Assembly: GCA_012511995.1 (NCBI GenBank)
Contig: JAAZFA010000206.1
Coordinates: 1 to 5,282, forward strand
Direction of reading: 5' to 3'
Length of the DNA stretch: 5,282 bases
DNA from: Thermoproteota archaeon
GTDB taxonomy: Archaea > Thermoproteota > Bathyarchaeia > Bathyarchaeales > Bathycorpusculaceae
In this document: positions 1-5,282 of the stretch, in pieces
Position numbering within the stretch: the stretch's first letter is position 1
How the letters are laid out: each line of letters starts with the position of its first letter
Program-made: the position numbers and the translations under genes
The notes under the pieces: model-generated
The model's database searches: none
Seen by the model: the letters and a program-made list of their open reading frames with translations, nothing else
What the model was told of the DNA's origin: nothing

Positions 1-555
1 CAGCTGCCTAGTGCTGCCAAGGATGCCAATCTAAGAGCTAAATAAAAAACTTAAGCGTTATCAACCTAATTGTTATCCATCCAAAATACCGAACCATAGG
101 TTTAGGGGCCAAATTAATTAGTGAAACACTACCAATAGTGAGGGCACACCTTATGTGGAAATGACTGCAATAATGACAAAGTATTCGCCTTTCGCTGAGA
201 AAGCAGGAATGCAAAAAATCGTTGAGCAGCAATCGGTGAAAAACGTTTCTGCTATTTCAAAGATGCTTATGCACTTAGGTTTTAATTTGCAGCTTCTTGG
301 CAGTGAGCGTCATGTTGGGGAAAAACTTGAGGGTCTAAATCCCCCAACAAATGGGTGCACTCAAAGAAGCCTTCGCCAAAAACAATCATCCGAGGGGCAA
401 AAAAGAATTCGCAGTCAGCCGCCACCAACCCTTCGGCAAAACCTCCAACTACACATCAGTTATACGAAATGCCAACTATGAAAAACGCCAAACTAATAAA
501 AATAGTTGGAACGCTACTTCAGACAAAAATTTACCTGTTCCGGTCAACTGATTAA
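1..555 (+). pseudogene. Decayed GNAT acetyltransferase (COG2401-like), multiply frameshifted, cut by the window start
   Basis: The protein can be followed only by changing frame. A stretch reading ELNKK lies at 35-49. From 42 to 148 another frame reads SVINLIVIHPKYRTIGLGAK and then ETLPIVRA. From 149 a third frame reads TPYVEMTAIM, then KYSPFAEKAGMQK, GFNLQLLGSE and KLEGL. From 351 the frame shifts again (ALKEAFAKNNHPR, SRHQPFGK), and from about 481 once more (AKLIKIVGTLLQTKIYLF, stop at 553-555). The YRTIGLGAK segment (about 87-113) fits the acetyl-CoA-binding R/QxxGxG/A loop of GNAT enzymes. The whole resembles, from memory, the acetyltransferase part of archaeal COG2401 proteins, where it is joined to an ABC-type ATPase; no ATPase part is visible here. 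At least three or four frame changes rule out a working product. The open run starting with GTG at 155 is only a piece. It converges on the kelch gene, 14 bases away. GNAT call fairly sure; COG2401 less so. Confidence 0.75.
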
Positions 556-569
556 GGGTTATAATAGAA

Positions 570-1760
570 TTATGTTCCCGTTTTTCTTTTTCTAACGTAG
601 AAAAAGAGAACGCTCACACAAATGAATGCTCCAATTACTACAACTGTTAATTCAACAGGTAGCTGTGATTGGTTGTTTGGCAGATTGCCTGGTGATGTGG
701 AGTCATCGAGTTTTTCATATCCAGCGGGAGTATATTGTTCGTTGGCAGCGCTCACTGTAACTTTTCCACTATTTGGCGAAGCATCAAAAGTATAACCACC
801 TACGGCGAATATCGTATCGTTCACCATAGTTACCCCAAAGTCAATTCGGCTGACAGTCATTGGTGTGCCTACTGTCCAGTTATCGCTCGATGGGTCATAA
901 ATATAATTGGTTGCAGCAGGATTATTTCCAAGCTGCACTCCTAAAGCATATACACGCTTAGGAGCCTCCACACCAATGGTTGCAACTGCTGGTCCGTCAA
1001 TAATTAGGGAAGGTGGCGGCGTAGCCTGACTCCAGACGTCCTTTTCAGTATCATATACAAACAATCGTCTTGAGCTGTTCTCGTCCACCGTGTAGATATC
1101 ATTAATGATAACATAGATCTTACTATCGACTACTACTGAAGCAGTATTAGTTCCTCCGTATGGAAGAGGTGTCTTAATTGCCCATGAATCTGCGGCTGGA
1201 TCATAAACTTCGTTTGACCGACTAAAACCATCGATGACATATATTTTGTCGCCAACAACATTAGCCAGCACGTTCATTCTATCGTTCGGCATCGATGTTT
1301 TAGTTTCCCATGTGTCGGTTGCTGGATCATATACCTCATTTACACTTGATAAAACGTATTTTTGTACTAATATTTTATCGTTAATTTCAGAAGGAGCTTG
1401 TTCTACCCCTATAATTCCTCCAAAACAGTATATTCTATTTTGATAGGAGGTTATTGCAAAGTATGCTCTAGCTGTTGGGATAGGTTCCTTAGAAATCCAA
1501 GTGTCCATTATAGAATCATACTCTTCGTTTGTGCTTACAATCGCCCCATTTAGTAAAGGCGGGTAAAGTCCGTTCTGAATCGAGCCTCCAATGGCATACA
1601 CTTTATCCCCAACTGAAGCTACCCCTAAGCCGCCTCTTGCCTCTTGCATGTAGGCCTTTGGTGTCCACCCTTCGGTGTTAACAAGGGAAAAACTAGAATT
1701 AACAAAAGCCAGACTGAGAGCCAAAAGGCAACTCAGTAGGAGAAGCTTAGTTTTATTCAT
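570..1760 (-). CDS. Secreted, membrane-anchored kelch-repeat protein
   Basis: A 396-residue surface protein. Residues 1-25 form a signal peptide (MNKTK followed by a Leu/Ala-rich core). Residues 31-350 hold about six kelch repeats, each with a hydrophobic strand, a G/GG turn, an (N)EVYDPxTDTW-type segment and a P-rich turn. Examples are NEEYDSIMDTW near 78-88, NEVYDPATDTW at 141-151, NEVYDPAADSW at 183-193, and YIYDPSSDNW near 286-295. Typical GG doublets survive at 58-59, 114-115 and 321-322 but are lost or reduced in the middle blades, so the propeller is somewhat degenerate. Residues 351-369 are a Ser/Pro/Asn linker, and 370-388 a membrane helix followed by RKRK, placing the propeller outside the cell. 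Kelch propellers bind proteins or sugars; the ligand here is unknown, and no catalytic residues are evident. The ATG start is supported by the signal peptide and by a TATA box about 26 bases upstream. It appears to be a single-gene unit. No lesions were seen. Confidence 0.93.
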   Translation of the reverse strand: MNKTKLLLLSCLLALSLAFVNSSFSLVNTEGWTPKAYMQEARGGLGVASVGDKVYAIGGSIQNGLYPPLLNGAIVSTNEEYDSIMDTWISKEPIPTARAYFAITSYQNRIYCFGGIIGVEQAPSEINDKILVQKYVLSSVNEVYDPATDTWETKTSMPNDRMNVLANVVGDKIYVIDGFSRSNEVYDPAADSWAIKTPLPYGGTNTASVVVDSKIYVIINDIYTVDENSSRRLFVYDTEKDVWSQATPPPSLIIDGPAVATIGVEAPKRVYALGVQLGNNPAATNYIYDPSSDNWTVGTPMTVSRIDFGVTMVNDTIFAVGGYTFDASPNSGKVTVSAANEQYTPAGYEKLDDSTSPGNLPNNQSQLPVELTVVVIGAFICVSVLFFYVRKRKTGT

Positions 1761-1800
1761 ATTTCTGAAACCTAGTTTTTAATGATATAAGCATTTTTGT
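1761..1800 (-). promoter_or_regulatory. Archaeal promoter of the kelch gene, probably giving a leaderless transcript
   Basis: On the minus strand the sequence GCTTATATC (plus-strand 1784-1792) is a good archaeal TATA box. Its centre lies about 26-27 bases before the ATG at 1760, which is the usual distance to the transcription start. The message would therefore begin at or within a base or two of the start codon, and no Shine-Dalgarno sequence is needed or seen. The transcription start is inferred. Confidence 0.6.
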
Positions 1801-1896
1801 TAACGTTTCTGAACTAAGCTTTAGAATTTAGTTTAGATTTCTTGACTAACGCAAGTGGGTATTAATCGTGACTAGAGCCGGATGTATCACTACACT

Positions 1897-2046
1897 TTAC
1901 GTAAAGTCTTCCGAGCATTTGTTTTTAGCGTAAACGTCGTATCCGTGACTCTTTGTTTTCTTTCGTTTGTCTTGATGGTGGTATTTTGTTGCTTCTCCAA
2001 TGTAGTCTTTAATTTGTTGCAGTAAGGACAGGGAATTTATGGGCAG
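1897..2046 (-). pseudogene. Short open relic, family not recognised
   Basis: A stretch of about 49 codons (reading LLQQIKDYIGE, then KYHHQDKRKK, then SHGYDVYAKNKC and a stop at 1897-1899) has protein-like composition: an amphipathic start, a basic middle and a GYDVY segment. It has no ATG, GTG or TTG start in a sensible place and is preceded by an in-frame stop. An overlapping frame just upstream gives a CPYC pair that could be half a zinc ribbon, which suggests the remains of a small frameshifted protein. I cannot name a family, and chance openness is possible. Confidence 0.2.
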
Positions 2047-2084
2047 TTAAATGTTTGTTTGTATCTTGCCTTTGAAGCACACCG

Positions 2085-2302
2085 TTAAGATTTGCCATTA
2101 ATTCGGGCTTCTTCAAAATCATTTAAAGCATAACTTTCTCTACTAAACAGTAGATTAATGAATTTATTGGTTGATAGTGATGTATTGCTTTTAGGCTGTT
2201 GCATAGTTGCTTTTCTTTGTCCTAAAAGTGCAAGAGCCAATGCTGTAGCCGAAAGAACAATTATGTGCTATGTACCTAAGAAACCACTTATGACTCCCGT
2301 TA
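2085..2302 (-). pseudogene. Stranded C-terminal part of the broken small membrane protein
   Basis: Directly after the stop at 2300-2302 of the upstream reading frame, the frame starting at 2304-2306 reads WITGVISGFLGT, then a TAG at 2268-2270, then HIIVLSATALALALLGQRK, and continues hydrophilic to a TAA at 2085-2087 (ending in NDFEEARINGKS). The ALALALL run followed by GQRK is a convincing fourth membrane helix with its positive end. The charged tail is what would be expected after it. Recovering one protein needs one frameshift near 2303-2330 and readthrough of one amber codon. This continuity of membrane topology and tail is the evidence that 2085-2623 was once a single gene of about 175-180 codons. 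Confidence 0.65.
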
Positions 2303-2623
2303 TCCAATCTGTATATAATATGTGGACAATGCCGTTAAAATGATGGGCATAGATAATCCTGCTAGGAGCACAAGAACGGTAAGAATGATTGATACACGGG
2401 TATATTTTTTTATTAGTAATAGTGTCCCTGCTGGTAGAGCAAATGCAAAAGTGCAAAAACTAACTATCCAACCATAGGAGGGTTCAAGATAGCCTTGTCC
2501 ACCATAATAATAATGAAGCTGGCTTTGATAATAAGTATAGGACAATAATCCAAAAAAAGCAGTCACAACTGAGCATACAATCATTAGTGCTCCGGCTACT
2601 ACTAACAGGGTGCTTCTCTGCAT
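2300..2623 (-). CDS. Small membrane protein, truncated by a frameshift (three helices remain)
   Basis: The remaining open part encodes 107 residues. Membrane helices are seen at about 5-28 (LLVVAGALMIVCSVVTAFFG), 52-71 (WIVSFCTFAFALPAGTLLLI) and 76-99. Between helices 1 and 2 is a Tyr-rich outer loop (SYTYYQSQLHYYYGG). KKYTR between helices 2 and 3 gives a cytoplasmic positive loop. The open frame ends abruptly after STYYIQIG, and the missing fourth helix lies in another frame immediately downstream, so this is best read as the 5' part of a recently broken gene. Whether the three-helix product is made or stable is unknown. The ATG follows GGATG at -14 to -10, a poor ribosome site, and a weak TATA-like sequence lies further up. 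No function can be assigned; small four-helix proteins of this type are common and uncharacterised in archaea. Confidence 0.6.
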   Translation of the reverse strand: MQRSTLLVVAGALMIVCSVVTAFFGLLSYTYYQSQLHYYYGGQGYLEPSYGWIVSFCTFAFALPAGTLLLIKKYTRVSIILTVLVLLAGLSMPIILTALSTYYIQIG

Positions 2624-2644
2624 TGTTATAGTACATCCTTTTTG

Positions 2645-2665
2645 TGCTTCAACGCTATAACTTTT
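2645..2665 (-). promoter_or_regulatory. Possible TATA box for the small membrane protein
   Basis: On the minus strand, AAAAAGTTATAGCG includes a TATA-like core (plus-strand 2655-2661) about 35 bases before the ATG at 2623. This would give a leader of roughly 8-10 bases. The match is weaker than for the other two promoters in the window. Confidence 0.35.
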
Positions 2666-2791
2666 TCTTAACGCTTTTTAGAAGGCATAGCATGTTCTCT
2701 TTATCTACGCCCTATTTTGGGCTACTGCTTAGAGTTTGCATGTAGAAATACCCGTCTTTTTTCTTAGGTATAGAAAAGCCTTAAGCAATCA

Positions 2792-2847
2792 AGGGAAAAA
2801 CCAGCACCCCTACCCCCCTTAACTTTTTTCCTGAGGGGGTTTTGGGG
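2792..2847 (-). terminator. Hairpin terminator after the membrane-anchored protein gene
   Basis: Read on the minus strand, CCCC and CCCCC (plus 2844-2847 and 2835-2839) pair with GGGGG and GGGG (plus 2813-2817 and 2807-2810). The stem is interrupted by a small internal loop and closes a loop of about 17 bases containing AAAAAA. It is followed by TGCTGGTTTTTCCC, which supplies a five-T run. It starts 40 bases after the stop at 2887 and has a T-run only in the minus direction, so it belongs to the regulator and membrane-protein unit. Archaeal termination depends mainly on the T-run, so the hairpin may instead protect the RNA 3' end. Confidence 0.5.
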
Positions 2848-2886
2848 CATCTAAATGCTTTCTCTTATTCTGGCGTAATCATTGTT

Positions 2887-3576
2887 TTATGGTGCTGGTG
2901 CTTTTGTTGGGCTTGGCAGGATAGGAAGCGTTGTGGGGAGGCCATCTGGTGATGTTGATGGGCCGGGGTTTACAGGAAGTTTCTGGTTTCCTAATGGTAA
3001 TCTTGTTTGAGTTCCATCGTCACTAAATACTACGTGAGATGCATCGCCTAGCCTTACATAGATAGCGTCTGTTCTATTGTCGTTTAGATAGTAAATAGAC
3101 CGTCCAATTCCGCTGCCGCCGACAAAGTCTGGTGCTCCTGCGATTTTGTTGAATTCTCTTTCTAAAGCGCTCTCGTCTTTACCTATACGGTCATATATTT
3201 TCCCTGCCTGTTCAGCGGTTAATCTTGGCTGGTCTTTTGGCAGGTCTCCGATGGTGATAAGAACTGGTCGTCTCCATTCACCTACTAAACCAATGCTGTT
3301 GTCTGCAATAATTTTGTCTAATTCTACTTTTTGCTCACTTGTTGCTCTGGCATATGCCGACTCATAGAATGAAACGTTCGAGGCATTAATGATTGGAGGC
3401 GGAGATGTGTATGTTGCAAGACCTAAGTAAAATATTGATAATGTAACAGAAAGAATAAGGGTGGCTGTAACTGCCACAGCAATTGGTAGAGAGTGGCGTT
3501 TAAGTCTTATCGTTAAGGGCATTTGGGGTTGCGGGCAATAATCTATGCAGTCTTTAATTTTCTTTTGTCTGCTCAT
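2887..3576 (-). CDS. Single-pass membrane protein with outside domain and Pro-rich tail, partner of the HTH regulator
   Basis: The product has 229 residues from the ATG at 3574-3576. That start is chosen because AGGTGA lies five bases upstream; a GTG at 3583-3585 would add three residues but sits inside this ribosome site. Residues 1-29 form a basic cytoplasmic tail with a CIDYC (CX3C) pair at 10 and 14. Residues 31-54 are one membrane helix, so the rest should lie outside. Residues 65-145 are helical and charged (ATSEQKVELDKII, RLTAEQAGKIYDRIG). Residues 146-195 look like a small beta domain (AGAPDFVGGSGIGRSIYYL, IYVRLGDASHVVF). Residues 201-229 are a Pro/Ser/Thr tail ending PSPTKAPAP. The G-x-PD...YYL...V pattern faintly recalls SmpA/OmlA-like folds, which is a guess. 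I recognise no family. It overlaps the regulator gene by 23 bases, implying coupled translation and joint function. Confidence 0.85.
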   Translation of the reverse strand: MSRQKKIKDCIDYCPQPQMPLTIRLKRHSLPIAVAVTATLILSVTLSIFYLGLATYTSPPPIINASNVSFYESAYARATSEQKVELDKIIADNSIGLVGEWRRPVLITIGDLPKDQPRLTAEQAGKIYDRIGKDESALEREFNKIAGAPDFVGGSGIGRSIYYLNDNRTDAIYVRLGDASHVVFSDDGTQTRLPLGNQKLPVNPGPSTSPDGLPTTLPILPSPTKAPAP

Positions 3577-4039
3577 TTTGTTCACCTATTATTTTTTCGA
3601 AAAGTGCTTCGGCTAGTTTGGATGGCAAAATTTTGCTTGTGTCATCTAAAATGAGGAAGTTGCGGTTTTTGGCTTCTGCCAGCAGCGTGTTTCTGCATGT
3701 TTCTAGTTTTTTGCATTTTTCGCAGTTGCCTTCGTGTTTGTACCAGACTTGGATGCCGTTCTTGGCAGAGAAAGTGACAAATGCGGGGGTTTTGAAGTGG
3801 TTGCTGTATCCCTTGAGGAAACCTTTTTGAGCATTGACTGTTTGGATGTCGATTTTGTTGATTTTGGCAACTTCTTGGAGGGCGTCGTCGATTTTGAGGT
3901 TGGCTATGTCGAGGGATTTGTGGACAGTTTGGCGAGTGACGTTTAATTTTCGTGCGATATGGATTTCTTGGAGTCCACTACTTTTTAGGTCCCAAATGAC
4001 TTTCTGCTTAGGCGTTAGGTATCCAAGGCTCAGTGTCAT
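3554..4039 (-). CDS. Tfx-like helix-turn-helix transcriptional regulator with cysteine cluster
   Basis: The product has 161 residues. Residues 8-63 form a sigma-70-region-4-like HTH of the Tfx/LuxR kind: LTPKQKVIWDLKSSGL, then EIHIARKLNVTRQTVHKSL, in which ARKLNVTRQTVHKSL holds the turn and recognition helix, followed by a long helix of the type that follows the HTH in Tfx proteins. Tfx proteins are archaeal DNA-binding regulators; the first described acts on a molybdenum formylmethanofuran dehydrogenase operon. The target here is not known. Residues 85-101 look like beta strands (PAFVTFSAKNGIQVWY). They are followed by H102-X3-C106-X2-C109-X5-C115, a likely Zn or Fe-S site. Residues 116-152 are mixed helix and strand. 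The ATG has a weak AGGAT about nine bases upstream and lies just after an inverted repeat. It is the first gene of a two-gene unit and overlaps its membrane partner. No lesions were seen. Confidence 0.85.
   Translation of the reverse strand: MTLSLGYLTPKQKVIWDLKSSGLQEIHIARKLNVTRQTVHKSLDIANLKIDDALQEVAKINKIDIQTVNAQKGFLKGYSNHFKTPAFVTFSAKNGIQVWYKHEGNCEKCKKLETCRNTLLAEAKNRNFLILDDTSKILPSKLAEALFEKIIGEQNEQTKEN
3582..3587 (-). promoter_or_regulatory. Ribosome binding site that decides the start of the membrane protein
   Basis: AGGTGA on the minus strand lies five bases before the ATG at 3574-3576. It matches the 3' end of archaeal 16S rRNA well and lies inside the last codons of the regulator gene. It favours the ATG over the GTG nine bases upstream. 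Confidence 0.65.
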
Positions 4040-4049
4040 TTTACAATCC

Positions 4050-4071
4050 TGTAAGCCACAAACAGCTTACA
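4050..4071. promoter_or_regulatory. Perfect inverted repeat, candidate operator for the HTH regulator
   Basis: TGTAAGC and GCTTACA are perfect 7-base arms separated by 8 bases, giving a centre-to-centre distance of 15. The site starts 11 bases before the regulator's ATG and covers the predicted transcription start, a good place for repression by a dimer. In RNA it would be at most a short hairpin with an eight-base loop. I saw no second copy elsewhere in the window. Autoregulation is inferred. Confidence 0.5.
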
Positions 4072-4092
4072 TTATAAGCACTACATTTTAAT

Positions 4093-4110
4093 CCATATAA
4101 AGCTTTCTTT
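4093..4110 (-). promoter_or_regulatory. Archaeal promoter (BRE and TATA box) of the regulator operon
   Basis: On the minus strand, AAAGAAAG followed by CTTTATATGG gives a purine-rich BRE and a near-ideal archaeal TATA box (plus 4093-4102). The transcript would start near 4070-4074, leaving a leader of about 30-35 bases that contains the inverted repeat. This is the best promoter in the window. Confidence 0.7.
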
Positions 4111-4116
4111 TGCATA

Positions 4117-4236
4117 TTCGTTTAAAGTTAGAGGTTTTTCGATGCCAAAGTAGGAGCACAATTGAAAGCAGGCATGCAGAAAGTAACCCAACAGCACACA
4201 GTAAAAAACATATCCTCAGTTTCCAAAACTCTCTGA
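4117..4236 (+). pseudogene. Second relic of the same GNAT acetyltransferase family
   Basis: The frame open from 4132 to a TGA at 4234-4236 reads KAGMQKVTQQHTVKNISSVS then KTL. It aligns without gaps to the relic at the window start (KAGMQKIVEQQSVKNVSAIS at 200-259), with 14 identical residues out of 23 and conservative changes at most others. Just upstream, ATGCCAAAGTAG in another frame matches the VMAKY-type segment of the family, with TAG replacing a tyrosine codon. The part after KTL cannot be followed reliably. It is a fragment of about 40 codons with no start and no acetyl-CoA loop. At the DNA level the two copies are clearly diverged, so this is an old duplication or a second gene rather than a recent repeat. 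Confidence 0.6.
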
Positions 4237-4385
4237 GTCCACGCGAAACTTAAAAGCTTGCAAGCATACTTGATTTAGAATGGAATTTGCGGTAGCCAAT
4301 ATTAACATTCGAAAGTCAGATTATTTTATCTGTACACACATTTACACAAAATTTAATAGGAAATTCAGGAAATCATAATACTTAT

Positions 4386-5006
4386 AATAAAAAAGCACTT
4401 ATTTTAATGGTTTTTTAGTTCTCTTATTAGTTATTGCTTTAATACTGTCATTAAATTTTGTAACAGTTAATCCTCTTCCCGTCCATATAGAGAAGTTTCA
4501 CCAGATAGTGATACACAAACCATCTGCGATAGCAATATTGAATACTAACATAAACGAAAACAATGTTTCTATTTGTTTAAAAGCAACAATTGGAAAACCA
4601 GCAACCGCCTGCATCAGATATCTTTGAAATATATTACCTGGTTGATTGGCATCAAGAAAAATTAATGTCTTTCGATTTTATGATCCTGACAAGAATACTT
4701 GAGATATAAAATAATGAGTGAGATACGCTTAAATGTAAACATTATGGAAATGTCTGAGGGGATACACACCATAACATTTTATACCCTTAAAAAGGCGGTT
4801 ATTTAAGAAATGAATAAGTGCACTGCCTTTCTATTACTGGGTGGAACAGTTTTAACGCCAGTGTTGATTCACTACCTCCAAACATTTATGTCTTGGCAAT
4901 AGCCGATAGAACTTATGATATATTCGATATACTATTAAACTTCACAATTAATGAACCAGTATCAAAAATATGGTATATTAAAGCAGTACAACAATGGCGG
5001 GATTAA
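4386..5006 (+). pseudogene. Decayed secreted protein with two Ig-like modules
   Basis: Four pieces in changing frames fit one ancestral protein. At 4389-4410, KKALILMV starts a signal peptide. A one-base loss in the T-run at 4411-4416 moves it to the frame FLVLLLVIALILSLNFVTVN, continuing to a TGA at 4625-4627 and including NTNINENNVSI and IGKPATACIRYL. At 4714-4806, another frame reads EMSEGIHTITFYT. At 4818-5006 a fourth reads SLPPNIYVLAIADRTYDIFD and then ILLNFTINEPVSKIWY. The pattern PPNI...TY...LNFTINEPVS.IWY and LSEGIHTITFY matches, from memory, Ig-like beta-sandwich repeats of archaeal surface proteins, and the window shows most of one module and the first half of another. With stops and three frame changes, no product of meaningful length can be made. 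The stretch 4628-4713 is too worn to read. Confidence 0.6.
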
Positions 5007-5023
5007 AAAGCTGGACTTCTTAA

Positions 5024-5173
5024 TTTGTCGATTATGCTCAGGATACAATTATTGACGGCGACAAAAATGTAATCAGAACATTTACTCGACTATTACAGAG
5101 GGTAGAATACGTTGTGGATACAATGGAAACCGTAACTGAAGATGCAGAAAAGATCCGACACAACGCTAACTAA
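5024..5173 (+). pseudogene. Fragment of a response-regulator receiver (REC) domain
   Basis: A 49-codon open stretch with no start codon reads TIIDGDKNVIRTFTRLLQR, EYVVDTMETV and TEDAEKIRHNAN, then TAA. It matches the first half of a receiver domain: beta-1 ending in the acidic cluster (usually DDD, here DGD), the first helix, beta-2 (EYVVDT) and the second helix. The next strand, which would carry the phosphorylated aspartate, cannot be found in any plus frame up to the window end. One of the Mg-binding acidic residues appears replaced by Gly, and the fragment is preceded by an in-frame stop at 5021-5023. It is therefore a non-functional remnant of a two-component signalling gene. Confidence 0.5.
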
Positions 5174-5282
5174 AGGTAGCTATATACCAAACAAAAGCGT
5201 TCGCTACCACAAACATGCAAAGTTTGAATATAATTCACACCTACAGCTCTAAATAACAGAACGACAACTATGAACATTGTAG

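Noticed and set aside
155..481. A 108-codon open frame as a real gene
   Set aside because: Only its first 60 or so codons resemble a protein family; the rest is out-of-frame readthrough of the acetyltransferase relic.
585..607. Perfect 10-base inverted repeat with a 3-base loop near the kelch stop
   Set aside because: It falls within codons for LFFYVRKRK, where TTT/TTC and AGA/AAA codons create the symmetry. No T-run follows, so it is probably coincidental, although a role between convergent genes cannot be excluded.
2268..2270. Amber codon read as pyrrolysine in the small membrane protein
   Set aside because: It lies downstream of a frameshift and next to a membrane helix where pyrrolysine is not expected, and nothing else here suggests amber decoding. 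A simple lesion is likelier.
2295..2335. Programmed frameshift joining the two membrane-protein frames
   Set aside because: No slippery heptamer or clear downstream structure was seen, and a further stop follows within 12 codons.
2709..2722. GCCC-TATTTT-GGGC mini hairpin as a regulatory element
   Set aside because: The four-base stem is too short and no T-run follows on either strand.
3834..4091. Plus-strand open frames opposite the HTH regulator
   Set aside because: They are antisense shadows of a well-supported minus-strand gene, without family resemblance or start signals.
4256..4265. Palindrome GCTTGCAAGC
   Set aside because: A single ten-base palindrome in non-coding DNA with no associated feature.
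4818..5006. A 62-codon open frame as a real small gene
   Set aside because: It lacks a signal peptide and the rest of its Ig-like module, and it continues a decayed gene from upstream frames.
5175..5208. GGTAGC / GCTACC inverted repeat with 22-base spacing
   Set aside because: Six-base arms at this distance are expected by chance and no promoter or gene is nearby.

Overview
The window looks like chromosomal DNA from an archaeon, most likely an uncultured lineage such as Bathyarchaeia (Thermoproteota). That placement is inferred from protein style and promoters and is not proven. TATA-like boxes sit about 25 bases before the expected transcript starts, one transcript appears leaderless, the regulator resembles the archaeal Tfx type, and an Ig-like secreted module has a wording I associate with these archaea. 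There is no tRNA, rRNA, CRISPR array or complete insertion sequence.

Layout: 1-555 (+) is the decayed remains of a GNAT-type acetyltransferase, split over several frames. 570-1760 (-) is an intact secreted, membrane-anchored kelch-repeat protein with a near-leaderless promoter. 1761-2084 is non-coding apart from a faint relic (1897-2046). 2085-2623 (-) is a small four-helix membrane protein broken by one frameshift and one stop; only its first 107 codons (2300-2623) remain open. 2624-2886 holds no gene but contains a possible promoter and a strong GC hairpin with a T-run at 2792-2847. 2887-4039 (-) is the best candidate for a working system: a Tfx-like HTH regulator with a cysteine cluster, overlapping by 23 bases with a single-pass membrane protein that has an outside domain. 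Upstream are a good TATA box and a perfect 7+7 inverted repeat. 4040-5282 has no intact gene. It holds a second GNAT relic (about 4117-4236), a decayed secreted protein with Ig-like modules (4386-5006) and a fragment of a response-regulator receiver domain (5024-5173). I see nothing in 4240-4385 except AT-rich DNA with a possible TATA sequence, and nothing convincing in 5174-5282.

Overall picture: the minus strand carries the living genes and the plus strand carries only relics, most clearly two copies of the same acetyltransferase family near the two ends. The regulator and its overlapped membrane partner probably act together, sensing something at or outside the membrane and altering transcription, including their own. 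The kelch protein is a separate surface protein.
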